A stretch of 64,000 nucleotides of DNA from a virus. The position numbers and the translations under genes are program-made. The notes beneath the pieces are model-generated. The model saw only the letters and a list, made by a program, of their open reading frames with translations, did no database searches and was not told the DNA's origin. The stretch lies in IMG/VR virus record IMGVR_UViG_3300011271_000003, positions 34,805-98,804 of that record; one strand, 5' to 3'. Below, one piece after another: positions 29,887-37,015 of the stretch (the stretch's first letter is position 1; each line of letters starts with the position of its first letter).

Positions 29887-31047
29887 TCAGAGCTCCATCT
29901 CACCTGGTGCCGTAGCTGGTTCGACGTGCTTGCCCATAGCTGCTAGTTCTGCCTTGAATGTCTCCTCCAGTTCTTCTCGCTTGTAGCCGTTAGCTGGTCC
30001 GTTGCCAACCCAGACGCTGTGTGCTTCTAGGCCTAGGTTCCTGATTGCCTGCGCGACGGCGCGGCTCCCCTGGTTGAGCGAACTCCACCAGGCTCCGCCT
30101 CCGGCCTCATGTACCTGCTTTGCGATATCGGTGACGGTGAGGTTACCTTCGGTGGTGCATACGATAGCCGCGATGTAGTTCCGAAGCTGATCCTGCGGTG
30201 ACAGGATCGTCTCAGAACTTCCGTTCTTCAGGCTCAGCTCTCTACATGCGTCCATGACCATCTGCGGCCACGCGCCTCCTGCGACCTCTGCGATTTGGAA
30301 TAGTGGCTTCCAGATCTGCCGCATTCGCATCTTGAGGCCAACCATCGATGGCTTCGCGTCCAGAATGTCTTCCAGAACCTGCTGGACACGTGCCCCGAGA
30401 GTTCTGCCTGTCGAACGAACCCACTCTCTGTGCGTCGTGGAGTCGTAGCAGTCGTCGTCATCCATCGGGTGTGGTGGCTTCTCCATGAAGATGATGATTG
30501 TCCGTGTCCGTGTGTCCTCCAGGTGCGGGTTACCGAGGAACGCTGCTTGCTTCCCTGAGAAGGCAAGTGCGGCGAATGTGCTCTGGAACCCTGTTGCGTT
30601 TAGTGACTGTCCGGTGTCCTCGTAGCCGGTGTTCATGATCTCGAAGATACCCTTAGAGCTGTTGCCTACTCTGGTGACGAGCTTGTGTATCTCGTCCATG
30701 CAGAGCGTCGCTCTCTGTTCTCTGATCACGTTCAGCAGTCCTGGAGCTGTTGCTGTGCTGGCGCCAAAAAGCTTGCCGTTCCGCGACATCAGGCCGTTCA
30801 GCTTGAGTATTGTCGTTTTGCCGCACTCGGAGGTCTCTCCGAGAATGCCCAGCCTTGGCGTCTGGTCGTATGCCAGCTGGTTGTCTGGTGGCTTGATGCA
30901 CCAAGTATGCGCATCCCAAAGCGCCATTGTCGATGCTTTCGCGATACTTAGCGTTGGACTGAACAGGTGAAAAATGTCCATCGCTTCGGTCAGCGCCATG
31001 TCAAGCGGTGTACGCTCAACATGGACTACTGGTGATTCTTCTGACAT
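29887..31047 (-). CDS. P-loop ATPase (DUF3631-like helicase/primase-associated)
   Basis: 386 residues. Walker A GETSECGKTT (about 70-79), Walker B TLCMDEIHKL (about 114-122), a sensor-like stretch LAFSGKQAAFLGNP and arginines at RTRTIII. The overall pattern matches DUF3631-type ATPases, which occur with primase-polymerases on mobile elements. The C-terminal helical part includes a winged-helix-like segment (LTVTDIAKQVHEAGGGAWW). Probably a replication ATPase. Confidence 0.75.
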   Translation of the reverse strand: MSEESPVVHVERTPLDMALTEAMDIFHLFSPTLSIAKASTMALWDAHTWCIKPPDNQLAYDQTPRLGILGETSECGKTTILKLNGLMSRNGKLFGASTATAPGLLNVIREQRATLCMDEIHKLVTRVGNSSKGIFEIMNTGYEDTGQSLNATGFQSTFAALAFSGKQAAFLGNPHLEDTRTRTIIIFMEKPPHPMDDDDCYDSTTHREWVRSTGRTLGARVQQVLEDILDAKPSMVGLKMRMRQIWKPLFQIAEVAGGAWPQMVMDACRELSLKNGSSETILSPQDQLRNYIAAIVCTTEGNLTVTDIAKQVHEAGGGAWWSSLNQGSRAVAQAIRNLGLEAHSVWVGNGPANGYKREELEETFKAELAAMGKHVEPATAPGEMEL

Positions 31048-31083
31048 GATTTCCCTATCGGTTGTAGTCCTACCCTTTGCTAC

Positions 31084-31320
31084 TTACCCCTTTTCTACAT
31101 TCGCTACTGTTGTGACGAAGACGTCTGCGTGATACTTTTTGCCTTCGACGTTCCCAGCCTGTGTGGTAGCAGAGTCGGTTTTGCCTGCCTCGTAGACACA
31201 ATAAGGATCGCTTACAGCTAGCTCGGCATTGTCGAAGAACTCTTTTGCCTTCTCGAATGCGTCCTCTTGGATCTCTTTGTTAGTGTCACCAAATGCGAGA
31301 ACATGTAGTACTCCGTCCAT
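31084..31320 (-). CDS. Hypothetical protein, 78 residues
   Basis: MDGVLHVLAFGDTNKEIQED, AFEKAKEFFDNAELAVSDPY, KYHADVFVTTVANVEKG: beta-alpha-beta. Its ribosome site is part of hairpin leader copy 2. Confidence 0.65.
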   Translation of the reverse strand: MDGVLHVLAFGDTNKEIQEDAFEKAKEFFDNAELAVSDPYCVYEAGKTDSATTQAGNVEGKKYHADVFVTTVANVEKG

Positions 31321-31327
31321 GTTGTTT

Positions 31328-31384
31328 ACCTCCTTTCAGGACCAGCTCGAGTTGGGGAACTCGAGCTGATCCTCAACCGGAGGT
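31328..31384 (-). promoter_or_regulatory. Hairpin leader closed by anti-SD/SD pairing, copy 2
   Basis: ACCTCCGGTTGAGGA, stem AGCTCGAG/CTCGAGCT with an 8-nt loop, TCCTGAAAGGAGGT. AGGA/TCCT extends the stem and ACCTCC can pair with GGAGGT, the ribosome site of the 31084-31320 gene. Confidence 0.65.
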
Positions 31385-31447
31385 GCAGTTTGTGGTCAGC
31401 ACCAGGGTTGACCAACCGTCCAGATCAAGGTGTTTGTGTAGCCCCGT

Positions 31448-31587
31448 TCACTCCTCAGCGGCCATCGTGTCACCTCCTTCGTCGTATGACAGAGGACAGT
31501 CCATAAGGGTACCTGCATGGTACAGGTGGCCCTGCCCTCAAAGTCCGCCTCGGTTCCCAGCGTCTCTTTTGAGGCCCACCGAGGCGG
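31448..31587 (-). other. Gene-free stretch with hairpin and a five-codon ORF
   Basis: CCGCCTCGGT (31578-31587 strand minus, reversed at 31545-31554) forms a 10-bp stem. Downstream, AAGGAGGTGACACG precedes ATG 31465 of a five-codon ORF (MAAEE). It may be a leader peptide for the hairpin element that follows. The rest of 31385-31602 shows nothing else. Confidence 0.4.
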
Positions 31588-31602
31588 CCGTTCAGGGAAG
31601 GA

Positions 31603-31848
31603 TCACGCTTTCAGTTGGTTTGGGCCTTCTACGATATGGAACGGCCCGCCGGGATGGTCGGACCAGGCGGACCAGGCGGGAGTGCTGCCAGATCGCAGCA
31701 CTTCGAGTAGGTTGCGAAATCCCTGCTCGTCGTCGAACTCGATCCTGTACACCTGTGTTACAGGATACGTTACAGTCGGTGACTCGATGTCGGCTTCGGT
31801 TGTGATGTCTGTGACGGTGCTAACGTAGGTAATGAGCGCTTCAGGCAT
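31603..31848 (-). CDS. Hypothetical protein, 81 residues
   Basis: MPEALITYVSTVTDITTEAD, TVTYPVTQVYRIEFDDEQGF, NLLEVLRSGSTPAWSAW: beta strands and one helix. Function unknown. Confidence 0.65.
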   Translation of the reverse strand: MPEALITYVSTVTDITTEADIESPTVTYPVTQVYRIEFDDEQGFRNLLEVLRSGSTPAWSAWSDHPGGPFHIVEGPNQLKA

Positions 31849-31849
31849 C

Positions 31850-32119
31850 TCAGATCACGTCCTTCTCTGTCATTATGTGTCTCTGCTCCTCGGACCTGTA
31901 AAAGTCGTTGCCGACCTTACTCCAGTCGTGGCCCTCGGCACACTGCCAGTGGCTTCCAGTTCCTGGAGCACCATAATGCCCCTGGAATCGCAATTCCACC
32001 AAGGCGCCTCGATCGTGCAGCGGACATACTCCCTGACGTAGCAGAACCTGCTGAAGCTGGTGTATTGCCTGCTCAACGTCTGACGTGAGCGTCAGCCTCA
32101 CGTCCGGGCACTCAGGCAT
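31850..32119 (-). CDS. Hypothetical protein, 89 residues
   Basis: ATG 32119 after CATGGAGGAGCA. MPECPDVRLTLTSDVEQAIH, QLQQVLLRQGVCPLHDRGAL, HWQCAEGHDWSKV: Cys/His pairs (CPLH, CAEGH) suggest a zinc ribbon. Confidence 0.65.
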   Translation of the reverse strand: MPECPDVRLTLTSDVEQAIHQLQQVLLRQGVCPLHDRGALVELRFQGHYGAPGTGSHWQCAEGHDWSKVGNDFYRSEEQRHIMTEKDVI

Positions 32120-32282
32120 TGCTCCTCCATGGAGTAAAGGCCTCTGGCGTCGCTGGTACCCAGCATCTACCGTCAAGGCTGCAAGCGTGCCCTTCCTGTA
32201 GTTCATGATCCGGATGCCAGGGCGCTGGACAGAGTTCCCACCAGTTCTTGCTGTCGAACATGACGTTCGGACGCTTAGGCAT
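32112..32282 (-). CDS. Small Trp/Cys-rich protein, 56 residues
   Basis: ATG 32282. MPKRPNVMFDSKNWWELCPA, PWHPDHELQEGHACSLDGRC, WVPATPEAFTPW. Overlaps both neighbours. Function unknown. Confidence 0.65.
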   Translation of the reverse strand: MPKRPNVMFDSKNWWELCPAPWHPDHELQEGHACSLDGRCWVPATPEAFTPWRSNA

Positions 32283-32499
32283 TTTTCACCTCCGTCTCTG
32301 CGGCGTAGCTTCCAATCACGTCGCTCAGGCTCGTTAGTTCGTCCTTACTGCTCGGGAGCGTGCAGTGGTAGTACGCACGGTCTTGCTCAGCCGCACTCTG
32401 GCAGTACAAGGTCACAAGGTTTGGGTCACGGTCTGCTCTGATCGCCCAGCCCTGCTTCTGCTCAGCCTCCGTCAGGTCTGTTATCGCTTCTGCTGACAT
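32275..32499 (-). CDS. Hypothetical protein, tandem paralogue A
   Basis: 74 residues. DLTEAEQKQGWAIRADRDPN, LVTLYCQSAAEQDRAYYHCT, LPSSKDELTSLSDVIGSYAA aligns along its length with the 32738-32968 product. Confidence 0.7.
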   Translation of the reverse strand: MSAEAITDLTEAEQKQGWAIRADRDPNLVTLYCQSAAEQDRAYYHCTLPSSKDELTSLSDVIGSYAAETEVKNA

Positions 32500-32501
32500 G
32501 T

Positions 32502-32738
32502 TCACCTCCTCTCGAAGATCACCTTCGGGTTGAGAATGTACTCGGTCTCGCTGTCGTAGCGACTCAGCATACCCATTCCGGCCTCGACTCGGTACACTGC
32601 TCCCCAGACTGTTTGCCCCTCAGGTGTCGTGTACTCCACGATCCGTACGACATCGAATCGCATGCCGTCCTCGGGATCAGCCTCGCCGTTCCTGGCGATC
32701 ATCTTGTCGATGATCTCCTTAGTGACGAATGTGCCCAC
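32502..32738 (-). CDS. Hypothetical beta-rich protein, 78 residues
   Basis: GTG 32738 overlaps the upstream TAG. MGTFVTKEIIDKMIARNGEA, FDVVRIVEYTTPEGQTVWGA, YRVEAGMGMLSRYDSETEY. Lies between the two paralogues. Confidence 0.65.
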   Translation of the reverse strand: MGTFVTKEIIDKMIARNGEADPEDGMRFDVVRIVEYTTPEGQTVWGAVYRVEAGMGMLSRYDSETEYILNPKVIFERR

Positions 32739-32968
32739 TACACCATCTCCTCTGCGAACTGCTTGATGCTGAGTGCCAGGTTCAGCAGCTCAGTCTTGTC
32801 CGTCGGTAGGTGGGTATGGTAGTACCCTATCGGTACGGTTGCGTCCGTGCGCTGTGTGTAGAGCTTCAGCTCCGGCCCACGTTCGCCTGCCACGTAGCGG
32901 AATGCTACGTGGCGCTTCTGCTCGCTTGGCGTCAGGAAGATCGCATCTTCCCAGCTTTCGATTGACAT
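32738..32968 (-). CDS. Hypothetical protein, tandem paralogue B
   Basis: 76 residues. FLTPSEQKRHVAFRYVAGER, IGYYHTHLPTDKTELLNLAL, SIKQFAEEMV; related to 32275-32499. Translation signal lies in hairpin leader copy 3. Confidence 0.7.
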   Translation of the reverse strand: MSIESWEDAIFLTPSEQKRHVAFRYVAGERGPELKLYTQRTDATVPIGYYHTHLPTDKTELLNLALSIKQFAEEMV

Positions 32969-32973
32969 GTTTA

Positions 32974-33034
32974 ACCTCCTTTCAGGATTGCTCCCGCCTC
33001 TGTGGCGAGCACGGGAGCAATCCTCAACGAAGGT
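32974..33034 (-). promoter_or_regulatory. Hairpin leader closed by anti-SD/SD pairing, copy 3
   Basis: ACCTTCGTTG, 13-bp stem AGGATTGCTCCCG/CGGGAGCAATCCT, TGAAAGGAGGTTAAACATG. ACCTTC can pair with GGAGGT (one G-U). Confidence 0.65.
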
Positions 33035-33055
33035 GCCGTCGATCGTGCCGTTCTA

Positions 33056-33231
33056 TCAGGAGCTGTCGCTACGGCCGTTGAGTTTCATTCGGTCACCTCC
33101 CTCCTTCCTTCAATCGCCTGCACGAAGGAGATACGCACCATGAGCACGCATTGGCTCATACTATCCACCGGCGTAGCCCGGTGAGGTGCACTTGCGTTCT
33201 TTTCCGTCGTGCAGGACGTTCAAGGTAGGAT
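33056..33231 (-). other. Gene-free leader with a ten-codon ORF
   Basis: GGAAGGAGGGAGGTGACCGA precedes ATG 33088 of MKLNGRSDSS, ending at 33056, just upstream of leader copy 3. Small hairpins (ACCGG/CCGGT near 33165-33182) precede it. No larger gene fits. Confidence 0.4.
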
Positions 33232-33726
33232 CTAGAACAGACTAAGCTTCCGGGCGCGTGCTGTGTACTCGTTCAGGAGCGCTGCGACCTTGGTGAGAGT
33301 CTCATACAGAAACGCCTGATCTTCGAGGTTCTCTGGCGTGTTGTCGACGTAGAACGCACGCCACGGCTCAAGCTCGTACTTCTCGTTCAGGAGCTCATTC
33401 TGCGATTGCTGCATCATCTTGACAATGCTGGTCTCGAGGAGCGTCTTGTACTCCAGCAGTGCAAACCAGATCGTTGCGAAGGTCATGTCTGTAGTAGTAG
33501 GAAGAATTACCTTCCCTGACATGTCGCCGACGGCCTCAGTAATGGCCGTCGGCGACCTCACGATGCCTGTCGTGTCGCTGTTCGTTTGGTATCGCGTCAG
33601 AAGCTCCGTGACAGTCAGTGCGATCGATTCGTTGTCACTCTGACCGTGCTTCGACATAAAGTCGAAGAATGTCTCGACTGCAGTCTTTCGCTCTGCGGCT
33701 GAAAGCCGAGCATGCTCGTCCGTCAT
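33232..33726 (-). CDS. Hypothetical helical protein, 164 residues
   Basis: ATG 33726 after GAAAGGTGAAACAG. Mostly helices: AAERKTAVETFFDFMSKHGQ, TIWFALLEYKTLLETSIVKM, FLYETLTKVAALLNEYTARA. No family recognised. Confidence 0.7.
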   Translation of the reverse strand: MTDEHARLSAAERKTAVETFFDFMSKHGQSDNESIALTVTELLTRYQTNSDTTGIVRSPTAITEAVGDMSGKVILPTTTDMTFATIWFALLEYKTLLETSIVKMMQQSQNELLNEKYELEPWRAFYVDNTPENLEDQAFLYETLTKVAALLNEYTARARKLSLF

Positions 33727-33738
33727 CTGTTTCACCTT

Positions 33739-34155
33739 TCAGGCTACGTGGTCCCACCAGTGCGGCTGTCCTGGCTGGTCGGGACCCTCTTCGGTCTCGC
33801 ACCGAGCCTCGAGGCTCGTGTACCTGCTTGAGAAGGTTCCATCGTCCAGCTCGATGTACTCGACTGTTACTTTGTGCTTCGGGTTCGCTGCTACATGTGC
33901 CTCGGCAGCGTTGCAGTACTCGTACGTGTAGTTTCCGTCAGCGTGTAGTTCTGAGAACGTTCCATCATACGCCAACCTCAGGACGTCCAGCGCCACGAAG
34001 ACCGCATCACGTCCCGTGGCTTCGTTGTCGAAGGTGTAGTCGTTCATGTCCGCATAGTAGGCGGCCGCAGTATATACCTTGTCAGGTACTATGTCGGCTG
34101 CCTCGGTACCGTTGACTCCCTCATATGCGGACTTTACATCAGCCGCTGTTACCAT
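33739..34155 (-). CDS. Hypothetical protein, paralogue of the 4.7-5.1 kb gene
   Basis: 138 residues. VYTAAAYYADMNDYTFDNEA, VFVALDVLRLAYDGTFSELH match the 4729-5058 protein; here the protein continues with a beta part (HKVTVEYIELDDGTFSS). Function unknown. Confidence 0.75.
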   Translation of the reverse strand: MVTAADVKSAYEGVNGTEAADIVPDKVYTAAAYYADMNDYTFDNEATGRDAVFVALDVLRLAYDGTFSELHADGNYTYEYCNAAEAHVAANPKHKVTVEYIELDDGTFSSRYTSLEARCETEEGPDQPGQPHWWDHVA

Positions 34156-34451
34156 GTTACCTCCGCCGGTCCTGTCTTCTCCGTCTCTGCGTTGACTAGA
34201 GTCGTTCTGTACTCGCTTCCCGCGAGCCAGCAGCCAAAGTCCTTAATCGTAGGCGTCACTCCTGTGTAGCCTGAGTGACCTTGGAATGTCTGCCAGAAAC
34301 CCAGAATCTCGAAGATCGTAGGCCACTTGCTGCTGTCCACTTCGTCGCCATCATAGGTGACGTCGACTGGCTCCTGCTCACGAAGCTCTTGCAGCCTCGC
34401 CCGGTCCTCTTCAGAGCCTCCGCCACCGATTAGTGCCTGTTCGATACTCAT
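34149..34451 (-). CDS. Hypothetical protein, 100 residues
   Basis: Short helix (EEDRARLQELREQEPVDV) then WPTIFEILGFWQTFQGHSGY, IKDFGCWLAGSEYRTTLV. No family recognised. Confidence 0.65.
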   Translation of the reverse strand: MSIEQALIGGGGSEEDRARLQELREQEPVDVTYDGDEVDSSKWPTIFEILGFWQTFQGHSGYTGVTPTIKDFGCWLAGSEYRTTLVNAETEKTGPAEVTW

Positions 34452-34657
34452 GTTAGGCTCTCGATCGTAAGCTGCCTGTCCGCGACGCAGAATAGGTACA
34501 GGTCGTTTAGGTACTCGTCCGACGGAACCCGACCTGGCTCGTCCGGGTACAAAACTTCTACGTACTGAGCTACGCGGTCGATTGCCTCGACGCTAGGTCT
34601 GCAGCAGCCACACTCAACCGCTGCACGAACTCTCTCCTTGAGCTGCTCGAGGTTCAT
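34448..34657 (-). CDS. Hypothetical protein, 69 residues
   Basis: ATG 34657 (MNLEQLKERVRAAVECGCCR), helices PSVEAIDRVAQYVEVLYPDE and YLNDLYLFCVADRQLTIE. Start overlaps the upstream TGA. Confidence 0.65.
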   Translation of the reverse strand: MNLEQLKERVRAAVECGCCRPSVEAIDRVAQYVEVLYPDEPGRVPSDEYLNDLYLFCVADRQLTIESLT

Positions 34658-34950
34658 GTGAAGTCCACCTCTTCCACCTGCTTGATAATCCCCGTACCTG
34701 CTACGTTCCACTCGTACGTGTTGCCGTGTTCATCTACGGCGTAGTAGCCGTATGACACCAGAGCGTCCCGGGCTTCCTCCTCTGTATCGACCTTACTCAG
34801 CTCGTTACCTGAGTCGTCGAAAACCGTGAAGTCAGGCTCGTCATGACGCTCGACGGTTGCCTTGTTCGACTTTACGAGGTCCCATGTCTGGTCGAACACG
34901 GAATCTAGTGCGTCGTCGTAGGCTTCGACTCCTCTTTCAGTTCGTCCCAC
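34654..34950 (-). CDS. Hypothetical protein, up to 98 residues
   Basis: Starts at GTG 34950 or GTG 34899 (neither has a strong ribosome site). FTVFDDSGNELSKVDTEEEA, RDALVSYGYYAVDEHGNTYE: strand-helix-strand. The longer form overlaps the next gene by 46 bp. Confidence 0.6.
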   Translation of the reverse strand: MGRTERGVEAYDDALDSVFDQTWDLVKSNKATVERHDEPDFTVFDDSGNELSKVDTEEEARDALVSYGYYAVDEHGNTYEWNVAGTGIIKQVEEVDFT

Positions 34951-35030
34951 TCTTCGGGACTCTCATAGTCATCCTCACTCCAGGTAACGAAAGCCTCAAT
35001 CGTTACCTTGTACCTTACCCGGTCTGTCAC
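34905..35030 (-). CDS. Small acidic protein, 41 residues
   Basis: GTG 35030 overlaps the upstream TGA (GTGA). MTDRVRYKVTIEAFVTWSED, DYESPEEWDELKEESKPT. Coding supported by coupling and an ordinary codon pattern. Confidence 0.55.
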   Translation of the reverse strand: MTDRVRYKVTIEAFVTWSEDDYESPEEWDELKEESKPTTTH

Positions 35031-35296
35031 GTTCCCCAGCCTCCCCTTCCCCTAATGTCGAAGCCTACGTACTCGGTCAGCTTGACGCCGATCAGGAATG
35101 GCCGGACCTCTTTCGGCATCTCGTCCAGGTCCGTGGACTTGTCAGGACCGTCCGAGATTAGCAGTGCTTCCCATGCCAGACGCCGCAGCTGATCTGCATC
35201 AAGCTGGTAGAGCCGCTCCATGCACTCCTGCATGTAGTCCCGTTCTAGATCAGTCTTTCCGGGACCTGCTGCATCAGACCCTGTTTCCCAGGACAT
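35027..35296 (-). CDS. Hypothetical protein, related to the 23.6 kb gene
   Basis: 89 residues. MERLYQLDADQLRRLAWEAL, LISDGPDKS, PFLIGVKLTEYVGFDIRG; the first part matches the 23559-23825 protein. First gene behind the 35.34 kb promoter, as its relative is behind the 23.87 kb promoter. Confidence 0.7.
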   Translation of the reverse strand: MSWETGSDAAGPGKTDLERDYMQECMERLYQLDADQLRRLAWEALLISDGPDKSTDLDEMPKEVRPFLIGVKLTEYVGFDIRGRGGWGT

Positions 35297-35343
35297 TTCT
35301 GCACCTCCGGCTCATAAACACTTAGTCTTTTTCTCTCAATAAT

Positions 35344-35373
35344 ATTATATTATAGGTCACTGGGAAATATCAA
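35344..35373 (-). promoter_or_regulatory. Minus-strand promoter of the shared type
   Basis: TTGATA (35368-35373), 18 bp, TATAAT (35344-35349; a second TATAAT overlaps at 35349-35354). Preceded by TTCTTTTAAATATCCC. Confidence 0.7.
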
Positions 35374-35390
35374 GGGATATTTAAAAGAAT

Positions 35391-35726
35391 CTATGGGAAT
35401 TTATGGAACCCATAATCGGGTAGTGCAGGACGCCGACGCTTCGCCCGGTCTATCTTCTCTTGCAGTTGTACTCTCCTCCGCTCGGAGACATACGGCATCA
35501 CACGCTCTGCGAAGGTCCACGCGCCGTGACCAGTCAGTTGCCACTGGTACTTACATCCTGTGTTGTACGGGCCGCCTACTTTGCCACCGAATACCGTAAC
35601 AAGGCGGTCTAGGGGCTCTCTTTCCTTTTGTGGTGCACTGATCCCCAAGTAACCGCCAGGAAGCCCAACGCAGCCTTCTCCTTCCCAGAAGCCTACAGCC
35701 CACGCAAACCAGTCGAAGTCGTCCAC
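35391..35726 (-). CDS. LAGLIDADG-type homing endonuclease
   Basis: 111 residues from GTG 35726 after GGAGGCACC. WFAWAVGFWEGEGCVGLPGG is a single LAGLIDADG motif, followed by LDRLVTVFGGKVGGPYNTGC, YQWQLTGHGAWTFAERVMPY, the usual small one-motif fold that acts as a dimer. Free-standing mobile nuclease. Confidence 0.82.
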   Translation of the reverse strand: MDDFDWFAWAVGFWEGEGCVGLPGGYLGISAPQKEREPLDRLVTVFGGKVGGPYNTGCKYQWQLTGHGAWTFAERVMPYVSERRRVQLQEKIDRAKRRRPALPDYGFHKFP

Positions 35727-35818
35727 GGTGCCTCCTAGTCGGCTATTCGGGCTATCAGTCCGAGGTCCGTTGCTATGCCGAGATTCTCGGTAGCCTCGGC
35801 TAGGTCTTTGCACCTCTG

Positions 35819-36073
35819 TCAGACTCCAGGAAACGCAAACATCACCGGGTCATCCGTACGTCCCGTTTTTGGTGTCACCTGCATGATCACTATGTGTACT
35901 CGTTTAGCCTTCTCACGACCGCAGTCGGCACAGACCGATACGTCCGTATGGTGGAAGTAACCTGATCCGAAATGCCTAATGTCCAGACCCCAATCCTCGT
36001 CGCCTCCTTCCAAGCATGGTACCTTCTCCACCATGTGGTGGTACCATCCTGCCTCTACCGATGTGTTCCGCAC
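35819..36073 (-). CDS. Zinc-ribbon protein ended by TGA inside a CxxC; extension to 35735
   Basis: GTG 36073 follows GGAAAGGAGGGCCC. CADCGREKAKRVHIVIMQVT is half a zinc ribbon. At 35819-35821 a TGA stands where the first Cys of a second CxxC would be (TGA-Q-R-C). The frame then stays open for 27 codons (KDLAEATENLGIATDLGLIA) to TAG 35735-35737, exactly at the next gene's ribosome site. Nonsense mutation or stop-codon readthrough. Confidence 0.6.
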   Translation of the reverse strand: MRNTSVEAGWYHHMVEKVPCLEGGDEDWGLDIRHFGSGYFHHTDVSVCADCGREKAKRVHIVIMQVTPKTGRTDDPVMFAFPGV

Positions 36074-36108
36074 CGGGCCCTCCTTTCCTGAAGTCCACAG
36101 GACGTCCA

Positions 36109-36483
36109 CTATCTTAGTTTCCCGGCCAGAGCTGCCAACAGCATGTCACAAGCCTTATCATAGTCGCTGCTGGCCCCTGTCGCATCCGCAATTTCAAACA
36201 GCGCCTCAATCGCCTTGGCCGTTCCTGGCATACACGCATATGATAGCTCTCGTCTGTCTTTGTGTACCCATTTCGCCCTCGCCCACTTACCCACTCCAAT
36301 TGTGCACGCCCTACCTGGCCTAGCTCGACAGTAAGGACAGAAGTAGTCCCTGACGGCAGCGTTGGCAGCGTCGTTCTCTGCCCTCCCTGGCTCTGCCACC
36401 TTTCGCCTGATGGTACCGAGACATTTGTCACATTGCAAGTTTGGGTACCCAGCATCGTTTCCGCACCCCTTAACGCACTTCAT
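36109..36483 (-). CDS. Zinc-ribbon and zinc-knuckle protein, 124 residues
   Basis: N-terminal ribbon CVKGCGNDAGYPNLQCDKCL, then FCPYCRARPGRACTIGVGKW and HKDRRELSY, the knuckle family C-x2-C-x(6)-C..H..R, then a helix. First of three neighbouring knuckle proteins. Confidence 0.7.
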   Translation of the reverse strand: MKCVKGCGNDAGYPNLQCDKCLGTIRRKVAEPGRAENDAANAAVRDYFCPYCRARPGRACTIGVGKWARAKWVHKDRRELSYACMPGTAKAIEALFEIADATGASSDYDKACDMLLAALAGKLR

Positions 36484-36683
36484 TCTTCGTACCCCGCAGG
36501 AGGTGTGTCCCCATACATCTGACGATAAATGTGTCGCTCGTAGAGCCAGTAGTATATCTGCTTCCGCGCAGAGTGTATGGTGCCAGGTGTTTCTTTACCT
36601 GCTGGATTTGTACAGGGTCTGCCTTGAATGCCTATGCATTCTGGTTTCGGGCAGGTAACTCTCCTGAATCTTGCGTCGCTCAT
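36480..36683 (-). CDS. Zinc-knuckle protein, 67 residues
   Basis: VTCPKPECIGIQGRPCTNPA, GTIHSARKQIYYWLYERHIY: same knuckle with a longer first loop. Coupled to both neighbours. Confidence 0.7.
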   Translation of the reverse strand: MSDARFRRVTCPKPECIGIQGRPCTNPAGKETPGTIHSARKQIYYWLYERHIYRQMYGDTPPAGYEE

Positions 36684-37015
36684 CTGCGCCTCCTAGGCCG
36701 CTCTAGCGTCGCGTCGTAGGCCTCCCACCTAGTGCGGTGCACGGCCTCCATTGGTGTCCTGGTGACCGGTGTCACGCATGCAAACTTTTTCTTGGCATCA
36801 CATGTCGGACAATCCACGCAGTATCTGGGCAAGCGGTTGTTTGCGTACGCCAGAGTGTCGTTGCTAGCTTCTACGGAAATGCGTCCATCGCCAGCGACTA
36901 CGTCTACCCGGGCCCTATGCGGTCGTGTCAGCCAGGCTCCTGCGGCCGAGCGACACGGATCGTCCGGCTGCGCTGCACAAGTTGGACACGCTACCGCGAG
37001 CCAGGCACCTATCAT
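36680..37015 (-). CDS. Double zinc-knuckle protein, 111 residues
   Basis: Two copies of the knuckle: CPTCAAQPDDPCRSAAGAWL with RPHRAR, and CPTCDAKKKFACVTPVTRTP with VHRTRW. An internal duplication is evident. Confidence 0.72.
   Translation of the reverse strand: MIGAWLAVACPTCAAQPDDPCRSAAGAWLTRPHRARVDVVAGDGRISVEASNDTLAYANNRLPRYCVDCPTCDAKKKFACVTPVTRTPMEAVHRTRWEAYDATLERPRRRR

Noticed and set aside
31293-31828. Long plus-strand ORFs opposite the 31.3-31.8 kb leader
   Set aside because: No ribosome sites; they mirror minus genes and hairpins.
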